DNA of 64,000 nucleotides, taken from positions 12,232,001 through 12,296,000 of the forward strand of contig BSBN01001225.1 of the NCBI GenBank assembly GCA_027924645.1, read 5' to 3'. Shown here piece by piece: positions 35,848 through 48,663 of the stretch. Source of the stretch: Cunninghamia lanceolata. Lineage: Eukaryota; Streptophyta; Pinopsida; Cupressales; Cupressaceae. Below the pieces are notes generated by a model. It saw only the letters and a list, made by a program, of their open reading frames with translations. It was not told the origin of the DNA and ran no database searches. Position 1 is the first letter of the stretch. Every line of letters starts with the position of its first letter. Both the position numbers and the translations under genes were made by a program.

Positions 35848-38800
35848 CTAGTTCATCACCGGAGGGGCCATGACCCCTAACTTCTCCCTGAGATACTCAA
35901 AAGAGTCCTTGGGAAGAGGTTTAGTAAAAATATCTGCAAGCTGATCCTTAGAGGGCACATACTCCAATCTGACTTCACCCTTGTTCACTTGTTCTCTCAA
36001 AAAGTGAAATTTGATAGATATATGCTTGGTCTTAGAATGCAACACCGGATTCTTAGAAATATTTATTGCACTTGAATTTTCATAGAAAATTGTGATAGGC
36101 TCCTCATATTCTACTTGAATATCTCTTAACATTTGCTTCATCCACAAAAGTTGAGTGCAACTACCTGCTGCTGCAATGTATTCTGCTTCTGTTGTAGATA
36201 GGGATATTGCTTCTTGTTTCTTACTTAGCCAAGAAACCAACCTTTTTCCCAAAAAGAATGCTCCTCCACTTGTACTCTTTCTATCATCCACATCTCCTGC
36301 CCAATCTGCATCTGTATATGCATGAAGAGAAAAGTCATGATCTCTGGGATACCATAGGCCATAATCAACTGTTCCTTTCAAGTACCTAAAAATTATTTTG
36401 ATTGCCATGACATGAGATTCTCTGGGATCAGCCTGGAATCTTGCCACAAGACCAACAGCCTACATTATATCTGGTCTAGTCTGAGTGAGATACAGTAATC
36501 CACCAATCATTGATATGTACTTTATCTAATCTGTCTTAGGAGAGTCATCATCTTTGCTCAACTTACATCCGATAGCCATGGGAGTGTTCATTGGCTTTGA
36601 ATCTTCCATTCCAAATTTCTTCAATAGTTCTTTCACATATTTGGTCTGAGAGATAAAGATTCCTTTCTCTGTCTGAGAAATTTGCAGACCCAAGAAGAAA
36701 TTCATTTCACTGAGCATTGACATTTCAAACTCACTTTTCATTTGGTTTGCAAAGGTCTTACACATACTGTCTCTTCCTCCAAAGATGATGTCATCAACAA
36801 ATACTTCAACAATCAAGATGTTTTCATGATCAATTTGGAAATATAGGTTACTATCAACAGTACCTTTGTTGAAACCAATCTTCAAAAGATGTTTGTCCAG
36901 CCTCTCATACCATGCTCTTGGGGCTTGCTTTAGACCATACAGTGCCTTCTTTAATTTGCAAACCATATCACCATGCTCAGATAACTGAAATCCATCCAGT
37001 TGTTCAATGTACACCTCTTCTTCTAGGTCACCATTCAGGAAAGCAGATTTGACATCCATCTGATACACTTTGAAATCTTTGAAGGTAGCAAATGCAAGAA
37101 ATAGTCTGACTGCTTCAATTCTTGCCACTAGAGCAAAGGTTTCCTCAAAATCAATCCCTTCTATTTAAGAGTAGCCTTTGCAGACTAATCTAGCCTTATT
37201 TCTGATTACTTCACCAACTTCATTTAGTTTGTTCCGGAAGACCCACTTGGTTCCAATTACATTCTTGTTTCTAGGTCTAGAAACAAGATCCCAAGTGTGA
37301 TTTTTCTCAATTTGCATTAATTCTTCTTCCATTGCTTTTGTCCAATTTTTATCATTTCATGCTTCATTGATTGTCTTAGGTTCAATCTTTGAAATCAGAC
37401 AACATTCATCTGAATTTTGAGCAACATTCCTTCTAGTTTGCACACCTTTGTTTTTGTCACCTATGAGCTGATCTTCAGAGTGGTTCAGTCTTACATACCT
37501 TGGAATTTTGGGAGTTTCTTGCACTTCTGCTTCTTGATCATGCTCATTCAGACCTGTCTCTTCTTCCTGATTTACCGGATCAGTCTGAATCTGACTTTCA
37601 GGAGAGGATGGAGCACCTTGAACCAGAACATCATTCTGATCATCTTCATCATACTCATAAAATCTTGAGGGCTTCTCAATACCTTCATCAATCTTCACAT
37701 TTGTACTTTCTATCATCTTTCTCAGTCTCTTATTGTAACACCGGTATGCTTTGCTTTGAGTGGAGTAACCCAAGAAAATTCTTTCATCACTTCTAGCATC
37801 AAACTTTCCTAGATCTTCATCTCTTTTGATGTAACACTTGCTACCAAATACTCTGAAATATCTCACAGTAGGAGTGATGCCAAACCAAAGTTCATAGGGA
37901 GTCTTACTGGTATTGCCTCTGATTTGAACTCGATTGAGAGTGTAGACTGCAGTGCTGATAGCTTCTTTCCAAAACATTTAAGGAACATTTGCTTCCATCA
38001 TCATTGTCCTGGATGCTTCCTGGATGGGCCAGTTTTTCCTCTCAACTACTCCATTCTGCTGTGGAGTCCTAGGAGTAGACAACTGTCTCTTTATACCATG
38101 CTTCTCATAGAAGTCTATGAATTCACCGGATGTGAATTCACCACCTCTATCAGACCTTAGACATTTCAGTTTCAATCCGGTTTGATTCTCTACCATAGCC
38201 TTGAAGATTTTGAACTTCTCAAAAGCTTCTGATTTCTCTTTTAGAAAGGTAACCCACATCATCCGGGAATGGTCATCAATCAATAACATGAAATATCTAT
38301 CACCTTGCATACTCTTGATTCTTGTCAGACCACATAGATCAGTATGAACTAACTCCAATAATCTAGTAGAGGACTGATCCTTGCTTTTGAATGAAACTCT
38401 GCTATGTTTACCTAGCTGACATTCTTTGCACCTACTGTTTGTAGGTTTTACCAACTTTGGAAGATCTCTTACAGCCTGAATATTGCTTATCTTGATGATG
38501 TTATCAAAATTTACATGACACATCCTTCTATGCCATAACCAACTCAGATCAACTTGAACAAACAGACAACTTTTATTGGTACCAACTAGATGGAAGATAT
38601 TACCTTTTGTTTGAGTACCGGATGCAATCTCAGTTCCGGAGCTTTCAAAGATCCTGCATCTTCCATTCTTGAACCAGAGATCATAGCCTTTGTCTACCAA
38701 CTGACCAACACTGAGAAGATTGTGCTTCAATCCTTCAACATACAGTACATTACCGGTTTTGCTTTTCCCATCAAAAGAGATAGTTCCCCTACCTCTGATT

Positions 38801-40011
38801 CTACTAGCAGAATTGTCACCAAACTTTACCATTCCTCCTTCATACCTTTCCAAATCTAAGAACTTGTTCTTGTCACCTGTCATATGGTGAGAGCATCCAC
38901 TGTCAATAACCCAATCATCATTTTCTTCAACTTGGGTAGCCAAAGCTCTTTCTACAACCTTATGATTGATAGATATTGGATCTTCTTCCTTGATGGCAAT
39001 AAACACCCATTCATTTCTGGATTTGTCTCCTATCTCTGATTCATCATCTGTTACTCCTTTATTATCAACTTCTTCATGAACATAATAACAATTCTTTTGG
39101 AACCTTTGTTTGTTAGAATTTGACCTTGTAGATCTTTCCGAACATCTTGAGGCAAAGTGACCAATCTTATTACAGTTGAAGCATTTAAAAGGTAATTTTC
39201 CTTCATACTTACCGGATCCTCTTTGCAGTCTTTTTGCAATGAGGGCTTCAAGTTGAGTTGTTTCTGCTTCTTCCTCTTCCATGTCTTTCCTTGCTTGATC
39301 ATACCATGACAGCTTCCTTGAAGAGTTTTCTCCCGGATCAAATCTTTGTTTGCCTTTCACATAGGCACTGGCTTTGAATGCAGATTCAGTCTTGGGGGGA
39401 TCATCTCCAAACTTGGTCATTTCAAATGCAGCCAGTTTGCCAGCCAATTGCTCTCTTGTGACAGTTGTATGGGCTCTAAATTCATCAATGGCAGCAACCT
39501 TGATTTTGTAGGCAGCAGGAAGGGATTTGAGAATTTTGCAAACAACCTCATTTTCATCCAAAACTCCACCAGCATTCCTAATTCCACATACCAGCTCATT
39601 TACTCTTGGCATAAAGGTAGTGATATTTTCATCATCTCTCATCTTCAATCTTTCAAATTTCCCTTTGAGACTCTACAACCTTGCACTCTTAACAAACTCA
39701 TCTCCTTCATGCAGAAGTTCCAGTTTGATCTAAATCTCATTGGTAGTTGGTAGGTCAATAACATTTGAGAGCTCTGAGTCAGTTAATGTACTTAGAAGAG
39801 CCTCCTTAGTCCACAGATTGTTTTTAGCATCTATGATTTCATTTAGAGTTGTCGGACCACCCTGTGGAGGTGTATATGCTTTTGTGACCATGGACAAGTA
39901 CGTCTTTCCCATACACTCCAAGTGACATTTCATGCGGCCTTTCCAAAGAGTGAAGTTGGTTCCATCAAACTTCAGACTGTCCTTGTATGATGACATCCTG
40001 GATCTCCTCAA
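35848..40011 (-). pseudogene. Ty1/copia gag-pol polyprotein
   Basis: A single minus frame from Met at 40011 to the stop at 35848, 1,387 sense positions, with in-frame stops at 39730 (TAG), 39673 (TAG), 37978 (TAA), 37357 (TGA), 37165 (TAA), 36526 (TAG) and 36460 (TAG), and no frameshift. Domains: gag (YKDSLKFDGTNFTLWKGRM), zinc knuckle CFNCNKIGHFASRC (about 39183-39142), protease DSGCSHHMTG (38904), integrase with HHCC finger (from about 38530) and D, D, E at about 38343, 38151 and 38043 with the 35-residue spacing, reverse transcriptase (FVDD near 36795) and RNase H (YTDADWAGD near 36310; tail LADIFTKPLP). All catalytic residues I checked are present, so only the stops disable it. This is the natural source of enzymes for related non-autonomous elements if intact copies exist elsewhere. 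Confidence 0.95.
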
Positions 40012-40038
40012 GCGGTTAAGCTCCTTTTAGAGGAACTT

Positions 40039-40051
40039 GGCTTTGATACCA
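40039..40051 (-). promoter_or_regulatory. Primer-binding site of the nested copia element
   Basis: Minus strand TGGTATCAAAGCC, two bases inside the 5' LTR; close to the initiator-Met tRNA complement TGGTATCAGAGC. Confidence 0.85.
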
Positions 40052-40053
40052 AT

Positions 40054-41293
40054 TGTTGATAACTGAGAGGGGGGTGAATCAGTTATCCTTAATTCACTTT
40101 CAATTCAAACACTTAAATCCACTTTGTTAATCAATAGCATAGCAATTAACCATTCATGCAAGCATAAGATATAAACACCAGAGCAGATACACATCAACAT
40201 GTGAAACACCAAGATTTTGACATGGAAAACCTGGTTAAGGGAAAAACCACCGGGTGATTAACCCAAGGATTATTCTCTGTTAGAAGAATAAGAAAAATGG
40301 ATGGCACATGCCAATTAGTGCTCACTACCTGAGCACACTGCTCACAAAGAGGCACACTACCTACAAGAGACACACTATCTACAAAGATAACAAGTATTAC
40401 AAACTTGAACTGGAGATTGACATCTTTACCATGTCTGGATCAATTCCATTTAAGCCCAAAAACTCTTGCTCTGCCTTTCGCACTCTTCTTCGCTATATCA
40501 CACTCATCACCTCAAGACACACTTCAAAATGAATTTACAAACCCTTATTTATACAAGGTGTTGACTTAGGAACAATCATCTAAGTCGGTAACCACCTATA
40601 AAATCATTCGCAAGACGTGTAATACATCCGATCGGCCTGTCTCAAGAAGTACACCAACAACTGGTGGTCTTTACATCAAAACCAAACTCTAACTTCAATG
40701 TGGACCACCAATAAGAATTGTACACGATCCAAGGATCACCGAAACCTTTCCTGAGTCATCAAGAACATCCGCACTTTATCAGCTTACTGGAATTCTTCTC
40801 TTCTTCATCCAGAACTTCAAGAACACAATCTGTCACCACTGTCATAATGCAAAAGGTTCTTCCAGACCTCCAAACAATGCACAAATCAAGTTGTCACTTC
40901 ACACTGACTTCTTCAATATTCCCTCCAATCTACAGAATGAGAGAATGTAATTCCGGAACTCACCGGACCAATCTGTGACACTCTGTCACCACTGAACGCC
41001 TGTCGGAACCGGTTCTATACAAATAGCCATAACTTCTTCAGATCTTTATGCGGACCTCTAAAATCTTAACTAGAACATCTCAAGACTCATATCTACAAAC
41101 CCTTTAATCCGCATCCTCTTATACTCAACCTATTGAGTACTTTTGCCTTCTTCTCATCACTGTTCTTCACTATTCCTGATTGAGACTAATTTTCTCAATA
41201 TCCTCAGCACACAGCTCATCTAATCCTTCTTATCAATGCAATATGAGTATGTTGACATTAATGACAACACTGGTTAACCTCATACTTGCAACA
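40054..41293 (-). repeat. 5' LTR of the nested copia element
   Basis: 1,240 bp. Minus-strand TATAAATA at 40546-40553 is a plausible TATA box, conserved in the other LTR. Confidence 0.95.
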
Positions 41294-41298
41294 AACCT

Positions 41299-43899
41299 TT
41301 CCTAGGTTCTTGTACTTTTAAATCATTCATAGATTATAGTATTCATATATTACATAAATATATTTCTCATATATAAATCACAAAAAGCATGATGCCTCCT
41401 GGCAATAACTGGTAATAGATTGATTCTTGAAATCAATACAATTTCTAACCTTAAAAATTTTGAAGGGTCCTTTATACTTAGGAACTAGTTTGGAATACAT
41501 TCCATACTTTATGAAACATTTTCTGGGGTTTAAGCCTTAAAAGAATTTTCCTTCTCTAACCGAGAATTGCCTTGGTGTATGCTTAATCATTAACGTAGCT
41601 TTTCTATTCATTATCCATTTCCTCTGATCTTTCCCGATCAATTAAATCTTTTCATTCATTTCTAATAACATTTCCGGACTAATGCTAATCCTATCTTCTA
41701 GCTTACCTAGCTTATAGGAGTTCGACATCTTTCTGTCCAATGTTTCAATTCAAGCCATCTTAATAGCAAAAGTTAGGTATTGTCAAAAATTTCATGTGAT
41801 AAGTAGTCTCCCTACTTGTATTGCTAATCCATGCAACATGTTTGGAACAAATCTTCTAAAACCTGGTTAACTTCCTTAGTTTAACCATCTGTTCACAGGA
41901 AAATAAATTATACTCTTTTAAATTTTCAGTCCTTAGCATAGAGAACAAGTTTTCCAAAATCTTTTCATTACACACTCATTTCTATCTGAGATAACCTTCT
42001 CAGGAAACCATGCAATCTAAACACATCGTGCACAAATTTGTGAGTTAACACTGATGCTCCATCAGTCCAATTCCCTAGTATATAATGTGCTACCATCAAG
42101 AGTTTATCAACCATAAAATGGCATCGCGTCTATTTCTTGACATAGGAAGACTTTGTACAAAATCCATACTAAGAATTTGCCATTTCCATTCTGGCATGTC
42201 ATGTGGGTACATCAATCCTACAGGTGTTGATGTTCTACTCTTTCCCTTTGGCACTCCAGACAATATGTTACAAATCTCACAACATCATTCTTTATTCCTT
42301 TCAAGAATTAGAGAGGTTTTATATATGTTAGTGGTAGGTTAACCCTAGATGTCCCGGGTATGGTGGAATATGAACTTCTTTCCATACCAGTTTTCTTGTT
42401 TCAGAAGAATTAGAAACACATTCTTTCTCTGAAACTCAATAGTATGTGAGACTTACAATGAAAACCTATCATACCTTGAATCTTTAAAATTTTACCACAA
42501 GAGCTTGCTTAATTACTCATCATGTAAAGGTACACCCCTTAAACCATCTCCTGAGGCATCAATTTTTCCCTCAAACTGTCCTTCGGAACAGGAATTTCAT
42601 AGCATTGGTGTTGTTGTAATTTTTCTTATATAAATCAATTGACTCTTGCCATCTATCTGTCCACTCAAATCATTTCTCTTCACCATTGCAAAACCACTTG
42701 CACGTGTTGGTAATGTTCTCCTTCATTCTTAGAATAAATAATTTATACCTTCCAGAAGACTAGAACAAACATGTCTAAACAACCTCTAAACACATTGTTC
42801 ATGTGTTTCATGAATGCAACAAGGCATTTGTACGTCCAAAAGACAACACTGCAAACTCATAGTGCCCATTTTTGTCCAAAAGTTATTTCAAGGATACCCT
42901 CATCCTGCAATCTAGATTGATGATATATCAATCTCAAATCAATCTTTGAAAACATAACAACTCAACCCATCTAATCAAAGAGGTCATCGATACGTGTGAA
43001 ATATATTTGTTCCTTATCGTTGCTTTAATGAGAAAATGATACAAAATACACATTTGTAGAGTTATGTCCTTTCTCTTGACAACTATAACTAGTGCACCTG
43101 ATGGTGAAATACTGGATCTAATTCAAACCTTTAGCCAATAATTCATATAAAGGGGCTTTTGATTCCATTAATCCTATAGTTGTCCTAAGGTATGGTACTT
43201 TTCTAGGTAACTCATCCTAGAATTCTAAGAGGAATAAGATTTTCAGTTGATTCAATCATTGTTCCATCAACCTTGGCAGAATGGCTTTCTTCAAATCTAG
43301 GTAAGTCCTAAGGCAAGCCTATCCTTTGCTTCCTTTTAGGTTCTATAGCTTTTAGGATTTTTATTACTCACACTAAATTCTTCATGATTTTCCTTTCTCA
43401 TCCCATGAGAAATCTCATTTTCCCCCCCTTCAGGGTTTCCTTGATCTCATAGTTTCTTTTCCAAAAATACTAGGTATCTCCTTGGTTTTAAACATGGTTA
43501 AGATTGCTCCAATTTGATCAAGAGATTAACTAGTGGTTTATTCTCTTTTAGACTTTCACCCTGGTTTGATTCTCGATTGATACATGTTGTGATTTTTCTC
43601 ATACTAGAAAACCAAGTTATTTCATAGTTTTTCTGAATCTAAGCGACTCAAAATATCAAAAGTATTTATCTAATAACAATCAGTAGCTTGATACAAAACA
43701 TTGTCATCTTTATTATAAAGTATTTAGGAGTAACCACATCCTTATTTATATTGTTGATACGACAAGACTATATGTCACTATTGATTTACAATCTTCCAGT
43801 TTAACAAACATAGAGGGTGAAGGTACACACAAGTACTCCAATACCTTTTTCCTAAAATAGAAGTATCACATCATCCTTCGAGTGACATGTTGTAACTGG
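41299..43899 (-). pseudogene. Decayed Ty3/gypsy pol (RT, RNase H, integrase remnants)
   Basis: Minus-strand fragments in several frames. Near 43000-42700: RT remnants (a segment like MGTMSLQCCLLDV aligning with the usual YGHYEFLVMPFGL block, and IIYSKNEGEHYQHVQ aligning with the region after the FVDD/YIDD motif, itself destroyed). Near 42660: FEWTDRWQ of the RNase H region. Near 42210-42100: integrase core PEWKWQILSMDFVQSLP with one catalytic Asp. Near 41480: PKYKGPFKIFK of the integrase C-terminus. Frameshifts and stops are too many to list. The family assignment rests on this order and these short matches. It belongs to the 4.4-kb-LTR element. Confidence 0.75.
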
Positions 43900-44178
43900 C
43901 TACAGTTTACTAGGTTTTACTACACCAGTAGAAATAGTAGGATTCTTGGTCAGTTCAAAACATTGTTTTCTTTCTAGCCGAATACGCTTAAGCGCATCAG
44001 CAAAAGTCTCTGAATCCTCCAGCCATGCACCTTCAAAGTAAATAATATTCTCTTTAAGTTCAACCTCCTCAATAGGTTTCTTCTTAACCACTAATCTACG
44101 CAAATGCTGGGGAATAGACTTCCTAGCTATTTTCTTTGTTCTTCTCCACGTCATTCTGGCACAAGAAAATTTGAACAT
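43900..44178 (-). pseudogene. 92-codon open frame near the PBS of the decayed gypsy element
   Basis: MFKFSCARMTWRRTKKIARK... then ...GVVKPSKL. Basic N-terminus. It sits where gag should start, but no gag domain or zinc knuckle is visible. Not recognised; it may be the first part of a deleted gag. Confidence 0.35.
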
Positions 44179-44247
44179 TAGCTAACCGCATAATGTTGAC
44201 TATAGGTTAGCACAGTGGACTCATAAGCCCTAGTGTCAAACCTGGTA

Positions 44248-44259
44248 GCTCTAATACCA
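44248..44259 (-). promoter_or_regulatory. Primer-binding site of the decayed gypsy element
   Basis: Minus strand TGGTATTAGAGC, two bases inside the LTR; one mismatch to the initiator-Met tRNA complement. Confidence 0.8.
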
Positions 44260-44261
44260 TA

Positions 44262-47200
44262 TGTAACATCCACATTCTATAAACAAAGTAAAAATCAGAA
44301 TTTTACCATTAAGTAATTTAAACAAGGTAAAATGAGATAGAGAAAATTTTTCTTTTATTTAATATATAATCAAGTAACAACCATTACAAGATTTCTCTTT
44401 ACAAAAATTCAATAACCACATTGTCTTTCTCAAGTACAATGTTTACAAAAGTAAATCAATTACAAATATCTGCTTTAAATAATGCTTTACATAGTCTCAA
44501 TAATCACAAGTCTCGAAGATATACTGCATCTGGAAAATCTGACATCTTTATCACAAGCCTCGGCATGTCTTCTGCTAGAGAGAGAGAGTATCTTTCCAAT
44601 GATTTACCTCCAACCACAAACCAGCGGTCTCCCACACATCTTCCACATAGGAAGTGGCCCTACCCTTCACGAGAAGTATAGACCAAGGTGACCAGTGGTA
44701 ATTTGCCTTTCCGAGTACATAGTGTTGTATCTTACACAACTCTATCCATCATACAACCCTAGATACCCTCTAGCTAAGTATGATTCCCGATAGGATGTGC
44801 AATCCAGATACAGTGAACCGACAATGCATGCAGAGACATATGCATTACTATGGCCATAGTTTTCAATATAAATTGACGTTCGCAATGAACGTTGTCGTAA
44901 TGTTCACCCACTCCAACTCGACTTGGATACTATCATATTCCTACAGTTCAACTTGGTCAACTATGTTTAACTTGTGAAGTCATGATGATTTCAACAATTT
45001 AGTCTTCCCGACCCAATACATGTTTTCTTTCACTGTCTACAATCCTTAGACCTATTCAACTTTCTTTCCTTATGAGGACTCTCATTGCAACATTGCAATA
45101 CCTGAGGTCCACGACTTATTGTCTCAAAAGAATTATAGATAGATTAACTACGACTAAGATGATAACCTTACCCAAGTTAAGCATTATAGTCTAGGAATCT
45201 AATTCCCTTCTTGCAAGTAAGAGTACTTATACATAGTTAGGGCACTTGACCCTTCATTCATGATCTATAAATAATCTCAATGATTTAATATAATAATTAC
45301 CATATCTAGGATTAAGATTTAACTGATGAGTTTTGCCTAACTCAAGCCTAGTCTTTCTGACTTAGGTGGATTCATAAGAACTATCATTGCTCCATTGACC
45401 TTTATGGGATGACTATCCATTCTTACGTATCTCTCTTTGCATCTTTGCAACGTTTGAGATTCACCCCTTTATTGACAAGTAGTAGCTAAGAAAAGTTGTG
45501 TCCAATAAGATGTAATATACTTTATGGTTGACTAACCATTATTAGTACCTCTTGCATATTTTCAAAAGTCGAGGCTTATGACTTGTATTTCAAGTCCACT
45601 TGTAGCCCAACAAATAGTTTTCCCTACTTAAGGTTAAACATTGTTGACTAGTAACAAATCTCTTTTCAATAAGATAGACATGAACATTACCAGATTAGGG
45701 TTCTCGACCTTCTTTGTTGACCCATATATAATCAACTAAAACAAGTTGTAACCCAAAAGGTATAATTTATAACCTTACCCTATTGGGTCACTCTAGGGTT
45801 TTGTATTTCCTTTTCCATGATAATGGAATATCATGAATAGAGTTTAAGTAAACAACTTTCCTTTAGTCTTCTTTTGACCTAAAGGTCATTTCCAAACAAG
45901 CCTAACAATAATGCCAAATGGTTCAACTCCAAGTCTAAGCTTCTCCCAAGTTTAGTTGGACTGTAACTGGTTGGCAGTCTAATCCCATTTGTTATCCATT
46001 GAAATCATGTTTAAAGTTCTTCTCCTTTTTCATATTGAACTATATAGAGTCAAATATAAACGAGTGTTTTTATTCTAAGTTGATGTAGGGAAAATCCATT
46101 CTCTTTGAACATCCCTAGAGCAAAGTATTCTCCTAATGACATTAAAAATACAAGAGAATACTATTTTCAAGACTTCTTAAGACTTGCAAATTCTTCTCTG
46201 CCAAGTAAGAATAAACATCCATATATAGAGTACTAGCCCTTTTCCTTGTTGATCATTTGGTGATCACAAAAGTTTAGTATACAAAATATCCCTATCAAAC
46301 CAATTTTTTAGGCTTTATCCTCCTATACCATCATAATGGAATTACAACATATATTCCCATAGAGTAATCATTTGATAAGCCAAAAGGATTAACCCCTAGC
46401 TCTTATTCTGACTACAAGGTCATTTCTAGGTTTCACCACTCTTGAGAACTAATACCGGAAAAGAAACTTAGTTAAATACATTTGTCGGCATTAAATCCGA
46501 TCTAAATTTCTTATTTGCAAATGATTGTCTCACCTCTAAACTCTAATGGAACAGGTTATTGAAATTAACAACAAGCCAACTAAGTTTATAACCTACGTCG
46601 TCGAAGTTAAACCTTGGTGGGTTTTTGGAACCAAAATTAGTTAGAACTTCGACTAAACACTAACTATCAAGAGTGCACCACGTACTCACATTCTTCATTC
46701 AATAACAAACAAAGACACAGTTTGAATCCATTCTACCTACCATGCCTTTGGGGTTCTACTGTGCTAGGACAGAGAGACGTTCTGTAATCCTACTCCTACA
46801 CTGGTTTCATCTTACATTACCACAGCTAGTTAATACCAAACCACAGGCTTCCTAAATAGTCTAGACCCACGTCGAAACATGTGTAAAAACTGAGATACAA
46901 ACTCCTACAGAGTGGCATAGTGCAGGGTGGCTCTTCACTCAGAACTAACGTTTTCATAGAAGACAAACCTCACACAGAGCTTACAGATAAAAACAATACT
47001 TGCATTATCCTTTACGTTGAAAGAACCAACACAAACACTGCCAAAAATAAGATACAAACAGTGAATAGAGTCTGCGCAGAGAGGAAAGGTAAGAACCTGT
47101 AGTAATACTTAGAGTATCGCTCTTGCTAGCTTGACCTTGCTGATCTCTCAGCGATGTCCTCCCAAGTTCCTTCCTTAGACTCTAACCCACAACTTTTCCT

Positions 47201-48658
47201 TCTTTTCTTTCTTTTCGTAACGTCTTTCCAAGAAATACCATCCCCATACCATGCACGGTGAAGGAATCTCAGCACTCATACTACTGTCCATGCCTAAACA
47301 GTAGGAAATCTATTTTCTGCATGCTATCCCGATCCCTCTCTTTAAGCGACCACTCCACAATATGGAGCTCCTTATGGCGACATGGCAGCTGGTGGACATA
47401 ACAACCCCGTCCACTACTCAAACAAGAAGGCTTCTTAACCTCAAAATTTGCAACTACACCGAATAGTGGAGTTTAAGCTCTTGCAAGGTGGTAGACTATA
47501 AATGAATAAAGTGTCTCTCTCTACTCAAATCCGATCAAGAGAATAAACGAAGGCCAACTTAATAAAAAAAAATAAAGGTTAGATCAATAATAACTCGAGG
47601 TCTAAGCTAGAAGGAAGTAGACTTATTTGAAATGGAAGACATCAAAAACAAATAGAACTTGAACGTGTCCCTACTCAAGCTTCGACAAGAATACTGACAT
47701 CAATCAAGAATAAAGGAAATACCTCACGTTTACCAAAATATAACTAAGGTGATTTTGGCATATTCCTCCAAATAACGACCAAAACAGATTATAACATGCC
47801 TTGGCTTCTAATTCGACATCCGTCGATTTCCAAAAAGGAATGAGTTCACAACATATGACAAAAGCGTTTTTACGACAATCACGACGGATTGGGTGTAACG
47901 CAAAACAAGATTTTAGATTTCGTTTAGTTATCACATAGCTGTGAAAAACCTCTACCCGAAGTTGTTAAAAACTCCTCTATTTGTCCCATTTTGATCACTA
48001 AGGATTTTAGATGATGTGAATGGGTCGAGTTTACCTCCCCATCACAATCCGTCAACAATATTCACGTCATCTAACTTGATGAGATCGTCTTGACATTAAG
48101 AAGCGACAGTAAAACCTCAAGTGACTCAAGAAGAATAACACAACCATTTTACGTCTATGACATTGTTTACTTTACAAACAACTATGTCGACTCACCATCG
48201 ACTTGACTAGATGATAATCAAGATATCGACTACCTGTCGATTAGATTCAAAAATAACTAGCAAGACAAGACTTACCTCATATGACTCATTGGTTCACATT
48301 ATCGTTTAACACTAAACTTGTTTGGCAAATAGACCACTCGTAATCCAAGGTTTATCTCTCTCTTCTCGAAAGATACTCTCTATCTCTTCTCTGAGAGTCG
48401 ATAACTTGTAATCCTATTTCACTTGTCATCAAACAATATGTAATCAGTGCATCATTATCCAATTAATTCAACTAGTAAATCAAATCTCATAATACATTTA
48501 TTAAATCGACAATAACATAATCATTTCCATGTTTTTCATAAATGATATTCAATATAATTCCATGTCATATCCTGTCATAAATCTATAACATCACAACAAA
48601 TTTACTTATGCCCAAGTAAAAAGTAAAAGTATAGCAAGTTAGAAATTGGGATGTAACA
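44262..48658 (-). repeat. Right 4.4-kb LTR of the decayed gypsy element
   Basis: 4,397 bp, TGTAACATCC...GGGATGTAACA, uninterrupted. It matches 10885-11297 plus 30050-34037 at about 97-98%. No gene is recognised in it. Confidence 0.92.
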
Positions 48659-48663
48659 CAAGC

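Larger units (their letters stand above)
34292..41293 (-). mobile_element. Nested Ty1/copia retrotransposon, 7,002 bp
   Basis: LTRs at 34292-35532 and 40054-41293 (about 1.24 kb; about 50 differences by eye, about 96% identity), TSD AACCT at 34287-34291 and 41294-41298. The order gag, protease, integrase, RT, RNase H on the minus strand defines Ty1/copia. PBS matches initiator-Met tRNA. The lineage is uncertain; the leader next to the PBS and the repeated polypurine tracts suggest a SIRE/Maximus-like relative. Structurally complete, inactive because of seven stop codons. Confidence 0.95.
10885..48658 (-). mobile_element. Decayed Ty3/gypsy element with 4.4-kb LTRs
   Basis: The LTRs are 10885-34037 (interrupted by the Tat element) and 44262-48658, starting TGTAACATCC and ending GGGATGTAACA, with TSD CAAGC at 10880-10884 and 48659-48663. 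Net LTR length is 4,396 and 4,397 bp. The primer-binding site TGGTATTAGAGC (44248-44259, minus) and a purine-rich tract (CTTTAGGGGAAGGATA, minus, ending at 34038) give minus orientation. After removing the nested copia element the internal region is only about 3.2 kb and holds degraded reverse transcriptase, RNase H and integrase. The two LTRs are about 97-98% identical over about 1.2 kb compared by eye. Confidence 0.9.
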
